A stretch of DNA of 64,000 nucleotides from Lichenicola sp964247735 (GCA_964247735.1 CAXTVS010000006.1:39373-103372); one strand, 5' to 3'. Shown: positions 40,915 to 49,743, counted from the stretch's first letter. Numbers and translations are program-made. The notes: generated from the letters alone by a model not told the origin.

Positions 40915-43017
40915 TCAGTCGACCAGCCGGCGGGCGAGGTAGATGGCTTCCAGCGCCTGTTCGTGTGCGACCTCGTGGAGGTTGGCGGTGCCGGCGTGGC
41001 CGCCTTCTGTATCCTCGTAGTACAGGAACGGAACGCCAAGCTGCTGCAGCCGCCAGGCGAAGCGGCGCGCATGCACCGGCCCGACCCGGTCGTCCCGGGT
41101 CGAGGTGAAGATGAACGGCTCCGGATAGGCGACCCCCGGGCGGAGCGCCTGCAGCGGCGAGATCCGGGCCAGGAAGGCGCGCTCGTCGGGGCGCGACACG
41201 CTGCCGTACTCGTCGACCCAGGAGGCGCCCGCCGCCATGGTCTCGAAGTGCAGCATGTCGAGCAGCGGCACGCCGATGATCACCGCCCGCCACAGTTCCG
41301 GATGCTGGGTGAACTCCACCCCCATCAGCAGCCCGCCATTGGAGCGGCCGCGTATGCCGAGCCGGCGCGGGCTGGTGATGCCGCGCGCGACCAAGTCCCG
41401 GCCGACGGCGGCGAAGTCGTCGAACACGCGCTGCCGCTCGGTCTTGCGCCCGGCCTCATGCCAGGCCGGCCCGAACTCGCCGCCGCCGCGTATGTTGGCC
41501 AGCACGTACACCCCGCCGCGCGCCAGCCACAGCCGGCCGGTCGCGCCGGAGTACAGCGGCGTGCTGGAGATGCCGAAGCCGCCATAGGCGGTGAGCTCGG
41601 TCGGGTTGGAGCCGTCGTGCTTCATGTCGCGCCGGTGCACCACGAAGTACGGGATCGCCGTGCCGTCGGTCGAGCGCGCCTCCAGCTGCTCGACCACGAG
41701 GTTGGACGCGTCGAACTGCGCCGGCAGTGCCTTCACCCGATCCGCGGCGCCGGTGCCGGCGTCGACCAGCCAGAGCTGGCTCGGGGTCAGGAAGCCGGTC
41801 ACCTGCAGGAAGGCGCGGTCGTCGTGCGGGCCGCTGTCGACCAGGCTGATCGACGCGTTGTCCGGCAGGGACACGGGCTGCGCGTGCCAGCCGCCAGCGT
41901 CCGGGGTGAACACCAGCGCCCGGCCGCGGACGTTGTCGGCGATGGCGGCGACCACGTGGCCATGGGTGACTCCGACCGACTCCGCCTCGACCGACTGGCG
42001 CGGACCGGGCGCGAACACGAGCTGGGGTGCCGCGTCCGGACGGGACGGATCGAGCGCCGCGACGCTGCCGGCCGGGATCAAGGGGCCCGCCTTCGGCTGC
42101 CAGTCCTGGTCCAGCTTCGCCACCAGGCGCCCGGCGACCAGCCCGACCACCACCGCCTTCGGTGGCAGCGGCAGCGGCAGGAGCCCCTGCGGCGTCAGCT
42201 GCGCGTAGGCCTTGGTGAAGAAGGTGACGCCGCGATCGACCAGCACCGCCTTGTGGTTGTCGCCGTCGACCAGCACCTCCGGGCTGACGGCGATGTCGGC
42301 AACCGTACCCCGCGTCACCTCCACCGCCTGCTCCAGCGCCTGACCGCGACGGAGGCGCTTGACGATGAAGGGATAGCCCGACGTGGTCAGGCTGCCGGGT
42401 CCCCAGTCGCGGGCCACCAGAAGCGTGTCCGGGTCCTCCCAGGCCACCGTCTGCTTGGAGTGCTCCAGCACGAACCCGCCCGACACGAAGCGCCCGCTGG
42501 GCAGGTCGAACTCGCGCGCGGTGGTGGCGTCCTCGCCGGCGTCGGACAGCTGCACGAGGCAGCGCGTTTCCGCAGGCTCGGCGCAGTCGGCTCCCTTCCA
42601 AACCCAGTTGGCATGTTCCGAGGCGGACAGCGCGTCGAGATCGAGCACCGTGTGCCAGGCGGGCGAGGCGCTGCGGTAGGATCCGAGGTCGGTGCGACGC
42701 CACAGGCCGCGGCGGTGCGCGGCGTCCTGCCAGAAGTTGTACACCTGTCCGTTGATCACCTGCGGAGTCGGGATCCGCTCCGGCGCCTGCGCCACCGCCA
42801 GCGCGTCGGCGTGGAACCCGGGATAGCGGGAATCGTGCTCCAGCACGCCAAAGGTGCGGGCGTTCTGTTGCCCGACCCAGTCCAGCGCCTGCCCGCCCTC
42901 GACGTCGGTGAGGAAGGCGGGCGGCGTCCCGGCCGGAGCCGGATCGGCGAGCGTGGTCGCGGCCCGGAGCGGCAGCGGGCAGGACAGGGCGATCAGCAGC
43001 AGGGCGAGGGAGCGCAT
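40915..43017 (-). CDS. Prolyl oligopeptidase family serine peptidase (S9A), exported
   Basis: The 700-residue protein has a signal peptide (MRSLALLLIALSCPLPLRAA), a seven-bladed propeller region, and a C-terminal alpha/beta-hydrolase domain. The catalytic Ser lies in LGIRGRSNGGLLMG (GxSNGG, characteristic of S9A), the Asp in FTSTRDDRVGPVHAR, and the His in TEGGHAGTANL. Such enzymes cleave short peptides after Pro or related residues; a signal peptide suggests periplasmic peptide degradation. It reads in the same direction as the small secreted protein gene at 40544. Confidence 0.9.
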   Translation of the reverse strand: MRSLALLLIALSCPLPLRAATTLADPAPAGTPPAFLTDVEGGQALDWVGQQNARTFGVLEHDSRYPGFHADALAVAQAPERIPTPQVINGQVYNFWQDAAHRRGLWRRTDLGSYRSASPAWHTVLDLDALSASEHANWVWKGADCAEPAETRCLVQLSDAGEDATTAREFDLPSGRFVSGGFVLEHSKQTVAWEDPDTLLVARDWGPGSLTTSGYPFIVKRLRRGQALEQAVEVTRGTVADIAVSPEVLVDGDNHKAVLVDRGVTFFTKAYAQLTPQGLLPLPLPPKAVVVGLVAGRLVAKLDQDWQPKAGPLIPAGSVAALDPSRPDAAPQLVFAPGPRQSVEAESVGVTHGHVVAAIADNVRGRALVFTPDAGGWHAQPVSLPDNASISLVDSGPHDDRAFLQVTGFLTPSQLWLVDAGTGAADRVKALPAQFDASNLVVEQLEARSTDGTAIPYFVVHRRDMKHDGSNPTELTAYGGFGISSTPLYSGATGRLWLARGGVYVLANIRGGGEFGPAWHEAGRKTERQRVFDDFAAVGRDLVARGITSPRRLGIRGRSNGGLLMGVEFTQHPELWRAVIIGVPLLDMLHFETMAAGASWVDEYGSVSRPDERAFLARISPLQALRPGVAYPEPFIFTSTRDDRVGPVHARRFAWRLQQLGVPFLYYEDTEGGHAGTANLHEVAHEQALEAIYLARRLVD

Positions 43018-43213
43018 GGATCTTCCAGCAATGGGCGGTAGGCCGGATGCGGCCCGGGTGGCGACAAGGCAGGAACCGGGAGAGAATGCAACATCCGTGC
43101 GCGTCCGGGCCTCCTCAGGTCGTTTTCCGGATTCGGCGCCGGGAAACGAGGTGCCGGCGCCGCGCATTGTCGGCATGGATGGACCGGGCATCGATCCGGC
43201 AAGGGAATCCATC

Positions 43214-44347
43214 ATGGACGGGCAGCTATCGGCGACCGCATCCCCCCTCGATCTCCTGCGCGACCCGCGCTGGGTCCGCATCCTGGCGCGCGACAAGGCG
43301 GCCGATGGCACGTTCTGGTATTCGGTGGTCACCACCGGGGTGTATTGCCGGCCGTCCTGCCCGTCGCGCGCTTGCAACCCCGGCAACGTCGTCATCCACG
43401 ACAGCCTGGAGGCGGCCCGGGCGACCGGCTGCCGCGCCTGCCTGCGATGCCGCCCCGATGATCCACACGGCGACGCCGCGACCGCTTCCGTCGTGCGGGC
43501 CTGCCGGCTGATCGACGAGGCCGGGCAGGCGGTGCCGCTGGCCGAACTGGCGGACGCGGTCGGCTTGAGCCCGCAGCGCCTGCACCGCCTGTTCAAGGCG
43601 GCGACCGGGGTGACGCCCAGGGCCTATGCCGGCGCGCGGCGCGCGGCCCGGCTCCGGGACCGGCTGGGCGGCGGCGGCACCGTGACGGAGGCGATCCACG
43701 ACGCCGGATACGGGTCGAGCGGCCGGTTCTATGCCGAGGCGGAGGCCGTCCTCGGCATGACGCCGCGGCGCTACCGGGCCGGTGGCGCCGGGGAGACGCT
43801 GCGGTTCGCCACCAGCACCTGTTCGCTCGGCGCGATCCTGGTGGCTGCCAGCACGCGGGGAGTCGCCGCCATCCTGATCGGCGACGACCCGGACCGGCTG
43901 CTGCGCGAGCTGCGGGACCGCTTCTCCGGTGCGCAGCTGGCCGGTGGCGACCGGACGTTCGAGGCGGTGGTGGCGCGGGTGGTGGGCTTCGTCGAGATGC
44001 CGGCAACCGGCCTCGACCTGCCGCTCGACATACGCGGCACCGCGTTCCAGCAGCGCGTCTGGCAGGCGCTGCGGCAGATCCCGGCCGGCAGCACCGCGAG
44101 CTATGCCGAGATTGCCGCCCAAATCGGCGCGCCCGGTGCCGTCCGGGCGGTGGCGGGGGCCTGTGCCGCCAACCCGCTTGCCGTCGCCATCCCGTGCCAC
44201 CGGGTGGTCCGCCACGACGGCGCGCTGTCCGGCTATCGCTGGGGGGTGGAGCGCAAGCGGGCGCTGCTCGATCGTGAGAGCGCATGGTCCCGCGTCACGC
44301 AGGCGGCGGAGGAGGCCGACGGTGAGATGGGTGAACAACGTTCATGA
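43214..44347 (+). CDS. ada: Bifunctional Ada: methylphosphotriester/O6-methylguanine-DNA methyltransferase and activator
   Basis: The 377-residue protein starts at ATG 43214. Its N-terminal zinc domain has Cys 45 and 49 (GVYCRPSCPSRAC) and Cys 73 and 76 (CRACLRC); Cys 45 is the expected acceptor of methyl from phosphotriesters. An AraC-type DNA-binding domain follows (LADAVGLSPQRLHRLFKAAT, residues about 90-185). The C-terminal O6-alkylguanine transferase domain has IPCHRVV with acceptor Cys 328. All Ada functions appear present. Its stop overlaps the alkB start by ATGA, so methylation damage should induce both through Ada itself. Confidence 0.95.
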   Translation: MDGQLSATASPLDLLRDPRWVRILARDKAADGTFWYSVVTTGVYCRPSCPSRACNPGNVVIHDSLEAARATGCRACLRCRPDDPHGDAATASVVRACRLIDEAGQAVPLAELADAVGLSPQRLHRLFKAATGVTPRAYAGARRAARLRDRLGGGGTVTEAIHDAGYGSSGRFYAEAEAVLGMTPRRYRAGGAGETLRFATSTCSLGAILVAASTRGVAAILIGDDPDRLLRELRDRFSGAQLAGGDRTFEAVVARVVGFVEMPATGLDLPLDIRGTAFQQRVWQALRQIPAGSTASYAEIAAQIGAPGAVRAVAGACAANPLAVAIPCHRVVRHDGALSGYRWGVERKRALLDRESAWSRVTQAAEEADGEMGEQRS

Positions 44348-44997
44348 AGGCGGGGCCCGGAACCGGTGAGCTCGACCTGCCGTCCGGGGAGTTGGAGCTG
44401 GGACCGGGCGCCGTCCTGCTGGGCGGGTTCGCCTCCGCGGAGGCAGTGGCCCTGCTCGCGGCACTGGACGGGATCCGGCGCTTGGCCCCGTTCCGCCACA
44501 TGACGGTGCCGGGCGGGCGGCGCATGTCGGTGGCGATGAGCAACGCGGGCCGGGTGGGCTGGGTGGCCGACCGCAGCGGCTACCGCTACGTCCCGGCCGA
44601 CCCCCACACCGGCCGTCCCTGGCCGGCGATACCGCCGGCGTTCGCAGCCCTGGCGGACAGGGCGGCGGAGCGGGCGGGATATCCGGGCTTCGTGGCGGAT
44701 TGCTGCCTCCTCAACCGCTACGAGCCGGGCGCGCGGATGTCGCTGCACCAGGACCGGGACGAGCGCGACCTGGGCGCGCCGATCGTGTCGGTCTCGCTCG
44801 GCCTGCCGGCGACGTTCCTGTGGGGCGGTGCATCACGGGCCGACCGGCCGCGGCGCCTGCGCCTCGGGCACGGCGATGTGGTGGTGTGGGGCGGCCCGTC
44901 GCGGCTGGCGTTCCACGGGATCGACGTGCTGAAGGCGGGCGAGCACCCGGTGACGGGTGCTGCGCGATTCAACCTCACCTTCCGGCGGGCGCTGTGA
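44344..44997 (+). CDS. alkB: Alpha-ketoglutarate-dependent DNA dioxygenase AlkB
   Basis: AlkB removes methyl groups from 1-methyladenine and 3-methylcytosine using Fe(II), 2-oxoglutarate and O2. The 217-residue protein has the iron ligands in SLHQDRDE (HxD) and AFHGIDVL (distal His), the 2-oxoglutarate-binding Arg in ARFNLTFRRAL, and NRYEPGARM just before the HxD motif. Length and order match E. coli AlkB. It is translationally coupled to ada by a four-base overlap. Confidence 0.95.
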   Translation: MKAGPGTGELDLPSGELELGPGAVLLGGFASAEAVALLAALDGIRRLAPFRHMTVPGGRRMSVAMSNAGRVGWVADRSGYRYVPADPHTGRPWPAIPPAFAALADRAAERAGYPGFVADCCLLNRYEPGARMSLHQDRDERDLGAPIVSVSLGLPATFLWGGASRADRPRRLRLGHGDVVVWGGPSRLAFHGIDVLKAGEHPVTGAARFNLTFRRAL

Positions 44998-45004
44998 CGC
45001 GGGC

Positions 45005-45691
45005 CTACCGGCTGCGCGACAGGTGCAGCCCGACCAGGCGCGACAGCAGGATGGCCGGGAACAGCTGGCCGATCACCGTTTCCAGGTCGGCCAGGCTGGA
45101 TGCCAGCGGCGACCGCGCCGCGATCGTGCCGTCGCCGATGGAGGTGAGGCGGGTGAGGCTGAAATGCAGCAGCTCGGCTGCGTGCGCCGACGGGGAGGAC
45201 AGGCCGGACAGGGCGTGCGGCGACAGCAGCGTCAGCCCGGCATAGGCCATGGCGAACAGCAGCGAAACGTTGAGGTAGACGAACACGGCACCGGCGATGC
45301 GGTGGTGGTTTACGTCGCCGGCCCCGAACACCGCCCGCGCCATCGCCGCCGTCACCAGCAGGTTGTAGGCGAAGGCCATGCCCAGGGTGATCGCGTGCGG
45401 CAGCAGCCCGGGCAGGAGGCGCGACAACAAGGTGAGTCCGAAGCTGGTGGCCAGCGCCAGCCTGAGGGAGATGGATCTGGCCAGCAGCGCGATCGCGGTG
45501 CCGGCCAGGAGGAGCTGGAGCAGCGTCACCACGCTGCGGTCCACGCCGCCGGCGCTCAGCGCCGGGATGGCGACGAACAGGAACACCACCTCGAGCGCCA
45601 GCATCAGGCTGAACTGCCAGCCCGGCTCGCGCGCGAGGAGCTGACGACGGGCGGGCAATCCGGCCACGGGAACGCGTTCGGTCACATCCAT
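45005..45691 (-). CDS. Ion-channel-like membrane protein with degenerate selectivity filter
   Basis: The 228-residue protein has about six hydrophobic segments. Its C-terminal part has the layout of a bacterial two-helix K+ channel pore: LLHFSLTRLTSIGDGTIAAR (about residues 175-193) and then DLETVIGQLFPAILLSRLVG. The filter position reads TSIGDG (183-188) instead of TxGYGD, so selective K+ transport is doubtful. Homologous proteins with an intact LTTLGYGD filter and the same tail are common. The start at ATG 45691 has GGAG eight bases upstream. A canonical K+ channel gene lies 0.5 kb away on the same strand. Confidence 0.7.
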   Translation of the reverse strand: MDVTERVPVAGLPARRQLLAREPGWQFSLMLALEVVFLFVAIPALSAGGVDRSVVTLLQLLLAGTAIALLARSISLRLALATSFGLTLLSRLLPGLLPHAITLGMAFAYNLLVTAAMARAVFGAGDVNHHRIAGAVFVYLNVSLLFAMAYAGLTLLSPHALSGLSSPSAHAAELLHFSLTRLTSIGDGTIAARSPLASSLADLETVIGQLFPAILLSRLVGLHLSRSR

Positions 45692-45773
45692 CGCGGCGCT
45701 CCGCGGGAACAAGGGTCGGAACACGAAGCCTGGCCCGGATCCTGTCCCGATGCCAGGACCTCCGGCGGCCGGG

Positions 45774-46121
45774 TCAGCGCGGCGCCGCGGCGGTCTCCGC
45801 CGGATCGGCGACGGCGATGCGCGTCCACTGGTACTGTCCATCCGGGCCGTTGACGCCCAGCAGCCAAGTCTCCCCGGTCACGGTGTTCAGCAGGATGGTG
45901 GCGTGCGACGGCGGGCTGCTTGGATAGATGACGAATACCGGCGATCCGCCCGGTGGCGGCGGCTGCGCTGCCTGTACCGCGGCGGCTGGCGGCGGCTGGG
46001 CAGCCTCGGTCGGAGGCTGGGGCTGCGTCGGCGACGGTGCCTGCGCCAGGCTGGCCTGGGCCGACATGACGGCGACGACGATCCCCGGGAACACCCAACG
46101 CCCTGCCTTCCTGCCGACCAT
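45774..46121 (-). CDS. Small exported Pro/Ala-rich protein
   Basis: The 115-residue protein has a signal peptide (GIVVAVMSAQASLAQA), a Pro/Gln/Ala-rich linker of about 35 residues, and a C-terminal domain with PVFVIYPSSPPSHATILLNT followed by GETWLLGVNG. The latter resembles small exported domains in which a tryptophan follows a TGETW turn. The function is unknown. It lies 30 bases downstream of the K+ channel gene and 82 bases upstream of the channel-like gene, all leftward. Confidence 0.6.
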   Translation of the reverse strand: MVGRKAGRWVFPGIVVAVMSAQASLAQAPSPTQPQPPTEAAQPPPAAAVQAAQPPPPGGSPVFVIYPSSPPSHATILLNTVTGETWLLGVNGPDGQYQWTRIAVADPAETAAAPR

Positions 46122-46151
46122 GTCACCCTTCCATCGCCTTGCCCCCGCGGC

Positions 46152-47336
46152 CTACCTGTCAAGTTGGGCGCGGAGGCGTCGCCACAGCTTGTCTTCCGGC
46201 CGGTCGCTTTCCGTCACCGCCTGGGCGGATAGCTGCTCGACCAAACGCGTCGCGATCAGGCCGCGATGCCCGACCTGCCAGTTGTCCGGGCTGGTCCCCG
46301 AGGCCGACCAGGGCGGCAGGGTCAGCAGCAGCCGGTCGGCCAGCGCGTCGAGCAGCGGCTCGTAGGTTGCGCGCAGGGCGGCCAGGGTGCCCTGCGCGCC
46401 GGACGCGTTGGTCCAGCGCAGCCCCGCCTTCGTCAGGGTGTCGACCATCTGCCGGTAGTCCTCGTCTCCCAAACGGTCGCCGCCGTCGTAGCGGGATGGC
46501 GAGACGCCGAAGGAGCGGGCCATCTCGACGATGACCATGCGGCCCATGGTGAAGGTCATCCGCGCCTGCAGCGGCCGGGTGCCCTCGATGCCGACCAGGA
46601 TCAGGGCGCAGGTGTCGATCACCGCCGCGAGGGCCGCCAGCCAGGACTGGCTGTCGTGCTGCGAGCGGTAGTAGACCAGCATCGGGTAGCTGAGGTGGCT
46701 TTCCAGCAGCTCCGAGCCCCACACCTCCCATTCGCGCAGCAGCTCGTCGAGCTTGAGCAGGCCGTCCGGCTCGCTGTGCCGGGTGAGCAGGGTGCAGGCG
46801 GTGGGCGGCGTGCCGGCGCGGACGTCGAGCTGGATGACATGCGCCTCGCGGCGGGAGAACAGCTGATACAGCACCGGCAGGTAGCCGATCACCAGGGCGA
46901 GGAAGCCGAAGCCGAGGCCGGCCTCGGACACCGACAGCGTGCGCGCCAGGTGCGAATGCGGCACCACGTCGCCATAGCCGAGGGTGAAGAAGGTGACCCC
47001 GCTCATGTAGATCTGGTCGGCGAGGGGCGAGGCGTGCGGCGCGTGCGCCTGCAGCGCCCAGCCCAGCGTGCCGAAGCCCAGGATCAGGCCCATCGCCCAC
47101 AGGGTGAACAGGACCACCATCGACAACGGCCCGAACACGCTGAGGAAGTGCTCCCGCCGTGCCCCGTGGAAGATACGGGAACAGCGCTTCCACACCCCCC
47201 AGACGCTGCGGAAGTAGAGGCGTGCGGCACGGAAGCGGCGGACCACGCGCCGGGGCAGCAGCATCACCTCGAAGGCATCCTGGAGCACGAGGACGATCAG
47301 GCCGGCAGCCGCGAGCGCCAGGAGCGGGATGAGCAT
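46152..47336 (-). CDS. Two-helix potassium channel family protein
   Basis: The 394-residue protein has an N-terminal helix, a helix near residues 70-90, and a pore with the intact filter TFFTLGYGDVVP (residues about 116-126), followed by the inner helix LGFGFLALVIGYLPVLYQL. The C-terminal 220 residues are cytoplasmic and contain LDELLREWEVWGSELLESHL and many Trp/Arg; I do not recognise a nucleotide-binding RCK or cyclic-nucleotide domain. It probably conducts K+ across the inner membrane. The start at ATG 47336 is chosen because upstream residues are not hydrophobic or conserved-looking. Confidence 0.85.
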   Translation of the reverse strand: MLIPLLALAAAGLIVLVLQDAFEVMLLPRRVVRRFRAARLYFRSVWGVWKRCSRIFHGARREHFLSVFGPLSMVVLFTLWAMGLILGFGTLGWALQAHAPHASPLADQIYMSGVTFFTLGYGDVVPHSHLARTLSVSEAGLGFGFLALVIGYLPVLYQLFSRREAHVIQLDVRAGTPPTACTLLTRHSEPDGLLKLDELLREWEVWGSELLESHLSYPMLVYYRSQHDSQSWLAALAAVIDTCALILVGIEGTRPLQARMTFTMGRMVIVEMARSFGVSPSRYDGGDRLGDEDYRQMVDTLTKAGLRWTNASGAQGTLAALRATYEPLLDALADRLLLTLPPWSASGTSPDNWQVGHRGLIATRLVEQLSAQAVTESDRPEDKLWRRLRAQLDR

Positions 47337-47550
47337 GGAGGTGGAATGCAGGGTGCGGACCCGGAGTTGCCGGATCGACTGGTAGCGGATTGCAAGGAAG
47401 CCTTGCCGGCGCGATCCAGGCTGAGGACCGGTTCCTGCTGCGGGCAGCGGATCACGCAGAGGAGCGGATGGAGACCCGGTGACCGGCTCTAGCCCGAGGA
47501 TGCAGGAGGAGTGCGGTTCTGCCGCCGCAGCTACTTGCTTCGGGATCCGA

Positions 47551-47802
47551 TCACGCGGTGGCCGCTCGATGCCGCACGACTCGATTGCCAAGCCAAACCA
47601 CGCCGACCGCCAAGAAGAATGCAACGGTTGCGGACAGGATCATGAAGAAGTCCTCGACCGCCTCGTCGCCGTTGAAGCCGAAATACGAGCTCAGATGCAC
47701 GAGACCTGCGGTCATGCCAGGCGTGAAGCTGACATGGCCAAGAGCCACTGCAAAGCCGAACCAGAGGATCGCAGCAGCCAAGAGGTTGAGAAGTGTTCTC
47801 AT
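47551..47802 (-). CDS. Small two-helix membrane protein coupled to the Tlde1-like gene
   Basis: The 83-residue protein has two hydrophobic helices, LLNLLAAAILWFGFAVALGH and FFMILSATVAFFLAVGVVWL, separated by a polar loop of about 30 residues with acidic character (FNGDEAVEDF), and a basic C-terminus. No family was recognised. Its ATG overlaps the TGA of the Tlde1-like gene (ATGA), so the two are co-translated. This invites the idea of an effector/immunity or effector/accessory pair, though known Tlde1 immunity proteins are periplasmic rather than two-helix membrane proteins. Confidence 0.7.
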   Translation of the reverse strand: MRTLLNLLAAAILWFGFAVALGHVSFTPGMTAGLVHLSSYFGFNGDEAVEDFFMILSATVAFFLAVGVVWLGNRVVRHRAATA

Positions 47803-48263
47803 TTCACGTCCACCGTTCCGTAGGCCTGTCCGGAAAAGCCTGGAACATCCATGAGCTTGGTTGAGAGCAGGGCCTTTCGTAGTGCATCGAAGTTCACCGG
47901 GTTAGCCAAAGTTATGCATCCCTCGCTCAGGCCGCGTGGCCCAATTGGGTGCAGACGAAAGTTGCCCCGCTTGATCCCCTGGATGAAGGTGAAGTCGTCA
48001 ATCACCCCATCGTCCCGATAAAGCGCAAACCACTTCCCCCGATCCGTGCCGTATATGTGTTCAAGGAAGAAGTCCTTTAAATAGCCAAGATGACCACCGG
48101 ACTGCCGATCGACGATATAGTATCGACCCGGCGGCAAGGGGCCTATGTCGGCCATTGCCACGTCAGCGGGATTGTCTCGCCCTGCGCCGGTGCCGGAGAA
48201 AACTGGGAAATTTCCCAAGCCCTTACACTCAAGGACAGTAAAGGCCTTGCTGTTGAGCGTCAT
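47799..48263 (-). CDS. Tlde1 domain protein (DUF2778, L,D-transpeptidase-fold, effector-like)
   Basis: The 154-residue protein (from ATG 48263) has the Tlde1/DUF2778 layout: NFPVFSGTGAGRDNP near the start, DIGPLPPGRYYIVDRQ, WFALYRDDGVIDDFTFIQG, and the active site GNFRLHPIGPRGLSEGCITL with catalytic His and the Ser-x-Gly-Cys. Known Tlde1 proteins are type VI secretion effectors that alter peptidoglycan tetrapeptides; related copies also occur in genomes without T6SS. No signal peptide is visible, so export needs a secretion system. No T6SS gene is in the window. ATGs at 48281 and 48332 are alternative starts. It is coupled to the 83-residue membrane protein. Confidence 0.8.
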   Translation of the reverse strand: MTLNSKAFTVLECKGLGNFPVFSGTGAGRDNPADVAMADIGPLPPGRYYIVDRQSGGHLGYLKDFFLEHIYGTDRGKWFALYRDDGVIDDFTFIQGIKRGNFRLHPIGPRGLSEGCITLANPVNFDALRKALLSTKLMDVPGFSGQAYGTVDVK

Positions 48264-48433
48264 GTTGCAGGCGATTGGCATACGTTGCGGCGCCGCTCTT
48301 TCCTGATTATGCGGACCCGAGAACCGCATCAAGGTGCTGATCAGGACTCAGCATGGGGACCGATCTATTGAAAAAGAACAGGACTCATAATCCCTGGTCC
48401 TCCTTGATGGAGCGCAAGCCGTACACGTAGCCG

Positions 48434-48679
48434 CTATGTCATTCTCAACAGCATGTTTCCCACCAACAGGGCGACCGGGACGTTTTCACTCATCCCGACA
48501 CGCCTCTCCAATTGGGCCACCTTCCTTTCCAGCTGCGCAATCGTGCGCTGGTATCGTCTTTCTGTGTGCCAGCCGGAAACGGTTCCCTGTGTGGTCTTCA
48601 AGGCGGCTGCGGCTCCAGCCTGGGTCGCGCCGAAGTCCTCGATCAGAGTGACAACGGCATCCCTGGAGCTATTCTTCGA
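48434..48679 (-). other. Possible small helix-turn-helix/coiled-coil coding frame lacking a start codon
   Basis: The minus-strand frame reads DAVVTLIEDFGATQAGAAAA then LKTTQGTVSGW, resembling a helix-turn-helix, followed by a heptad-like QRTIAQLERKVAQLERRVGM and a hydrophobic C-terminus, ending at TAG 48434-48436. A GGAGGT lies at 48683-48688, but no ATG, GTG or TTG occurs in this frame at suitable spacing. It may be a frameshifted gene or a chance frame. The surrounding 48333-48841 contains no other recognisable gene. Confidence 0.3.
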
Positions 48680-48841
48680 TTGACCTCCGGCGTTTCGATA
48701 GCGTGCCGTGGCATGACGTCTCCCAGGTTGCGGCTGGCCGCGAGACGATACTGCAGCCTAACGCCCCTCGGTCAAGGAGAACATCACGGACCCGGAGCAT
48801 CGCTCCTGATCCTTCTGTTGAATCCTGTGCGAGGTCTCAGC

Positions 48842-49279
48842 CTAGGCGTCGGGGTCGGAACGCCCGGTGCGCCGGGTACCCTTCAGGGCGGAGCGCACGG
48901 TCTTGGCGGTCAGCCTGCGCTCGTTCGAGCCGCGGGTGGGCCTGGTCGGCCGCCGGACCGGTGCGGGCGGTTTGGCCGCCTCCCGGACCAGGGCTGCCAG
49001 ACGCTCCAGCGCGTCGGCGCGGTTGCGCTCCTGGGTGCGGTGGCGGTGCGCGGTCAGCACCAGGATGCCGTCCTTGCTCAGGCGACGCCCGGCCAGCGCC
49101 TTCAGGTTCGCCTTGACCCGGTCGCCGATCGAGGGCGAGGCGGTCATCGCCCAGCGCAGCTGCACTGCGGTCTCGACTTTGTTGACGTTCTGGCCGCCCG
49201 GGCCGGCCGAGCGGATGAAGCTCAGGGTGATCTCGTTCTCGTCGATCGACAGCCGGTCGGTGATCCGGATCGCGGCCAT
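48842..49279 (-). CDS. arfB: Alternative ribosome-rescue factor / aminoacyl-tRNA hydrolase ArfB (YaeJ)
   Basis: The 145-residue protein carries the release-factor GGQ motif in FIRSAGPGGQNVNKVETAVQ (GGQ about residues 28-30) and a basic C-terminal tail (NERRLTAKTVRSALKGTRRT) that enters the empty mRNA channel of stalled ribosomes. It has no codon-recognition domain, which distinguishes ArfB from RF1/RF2. It hydrolyses peptidyl-tRNA on stalled ribosomes. It is divergent from a small secreted protein gene. Confidence 0.93.
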   Translation of the reverse strand: MAAIRITDRLSIDENEITLSFIRSAGPGGQNVNKVETAVQLRWAMTASPSIGDRVKANLKALAGRRLSKDGILVLTAHRHRTQERNRADALERLAALVREAAKPPAPVRRPTRPTRGSNERRLTAKTVRSALKGTRRTGRSDPDA

Positions 49280-49386
49280 CAGGGCCTGCCCGGAGCGGGC
49301 CGGACCGAGCCGCGGGCGCCGCGCCGCGTTGATCGAACCGGCCGGTGCGGCGTTGAGCGCGGGCGGCTCGTTCGAGAAGGATGACC

Positions 49387-49743
49387 ATGACGCCCTGCCT
49401 GCACCGGCTGCTCCTGCTTCTGGTCCTGCTGCCGCCGCCGGGCCTCGCGCTGGCGCAGCAGGTGCCGCCGCCGCCGATGGATGTCGGACGCTGCGACACC
49501 TTCTCCCGGCTCCACCGTTTCGCCGAGGAAAGCAAGAGCATGTGCGACGAAGGCAGGCAGGTGAAGGTCGGCCCGCTGACCGCGCAGATCCTGCAGCAGT
49601 GCCGCGCCCTGCAGGGCGACCGCTTCGACCGGCAGCCGATCGACGACATGATCGCCGGCTTCTCGTCGCAGGTCTCGTCGCAGGGGCTCGGCAATGCCTG
49701 CCACGCGGTCAAGCTGCAGGTGTGGGACCTGATCGGGCAGTGA
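49387..49743 (+). CDS. Small exported protein of unknown function
   Basis: The 118-residue protein has a signal peptide rich in Leu and Pro (LHRLLLLLVLLPPPGLALAQ). The mature part has three Cys (GRCDTF, KSMCDEG, LQQCRAL) plus one near the C-terminus (GNACHAV), possibly two disulfides, and is mainly helical. I recognise no family. A purine-rich GAGAAGGA lies about six bases before ATG 49387; ATG 49381 is in frame but too close to it. It is 37 bases upstream of the dihydroxyacetone kinase gene and may share its transcript. Confidence 0.65.
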   Translation: MTPCLHRLLLLLVLLPPPGLALAQQVPPPPMDVGRCDTFSRLHRFAEESKSMCDEGRQVKVGPLTAQILQQCRALQGDRFDRQPIDDMIAGFSSQVSSQGLGNACHAVKLQVWDLIGQ

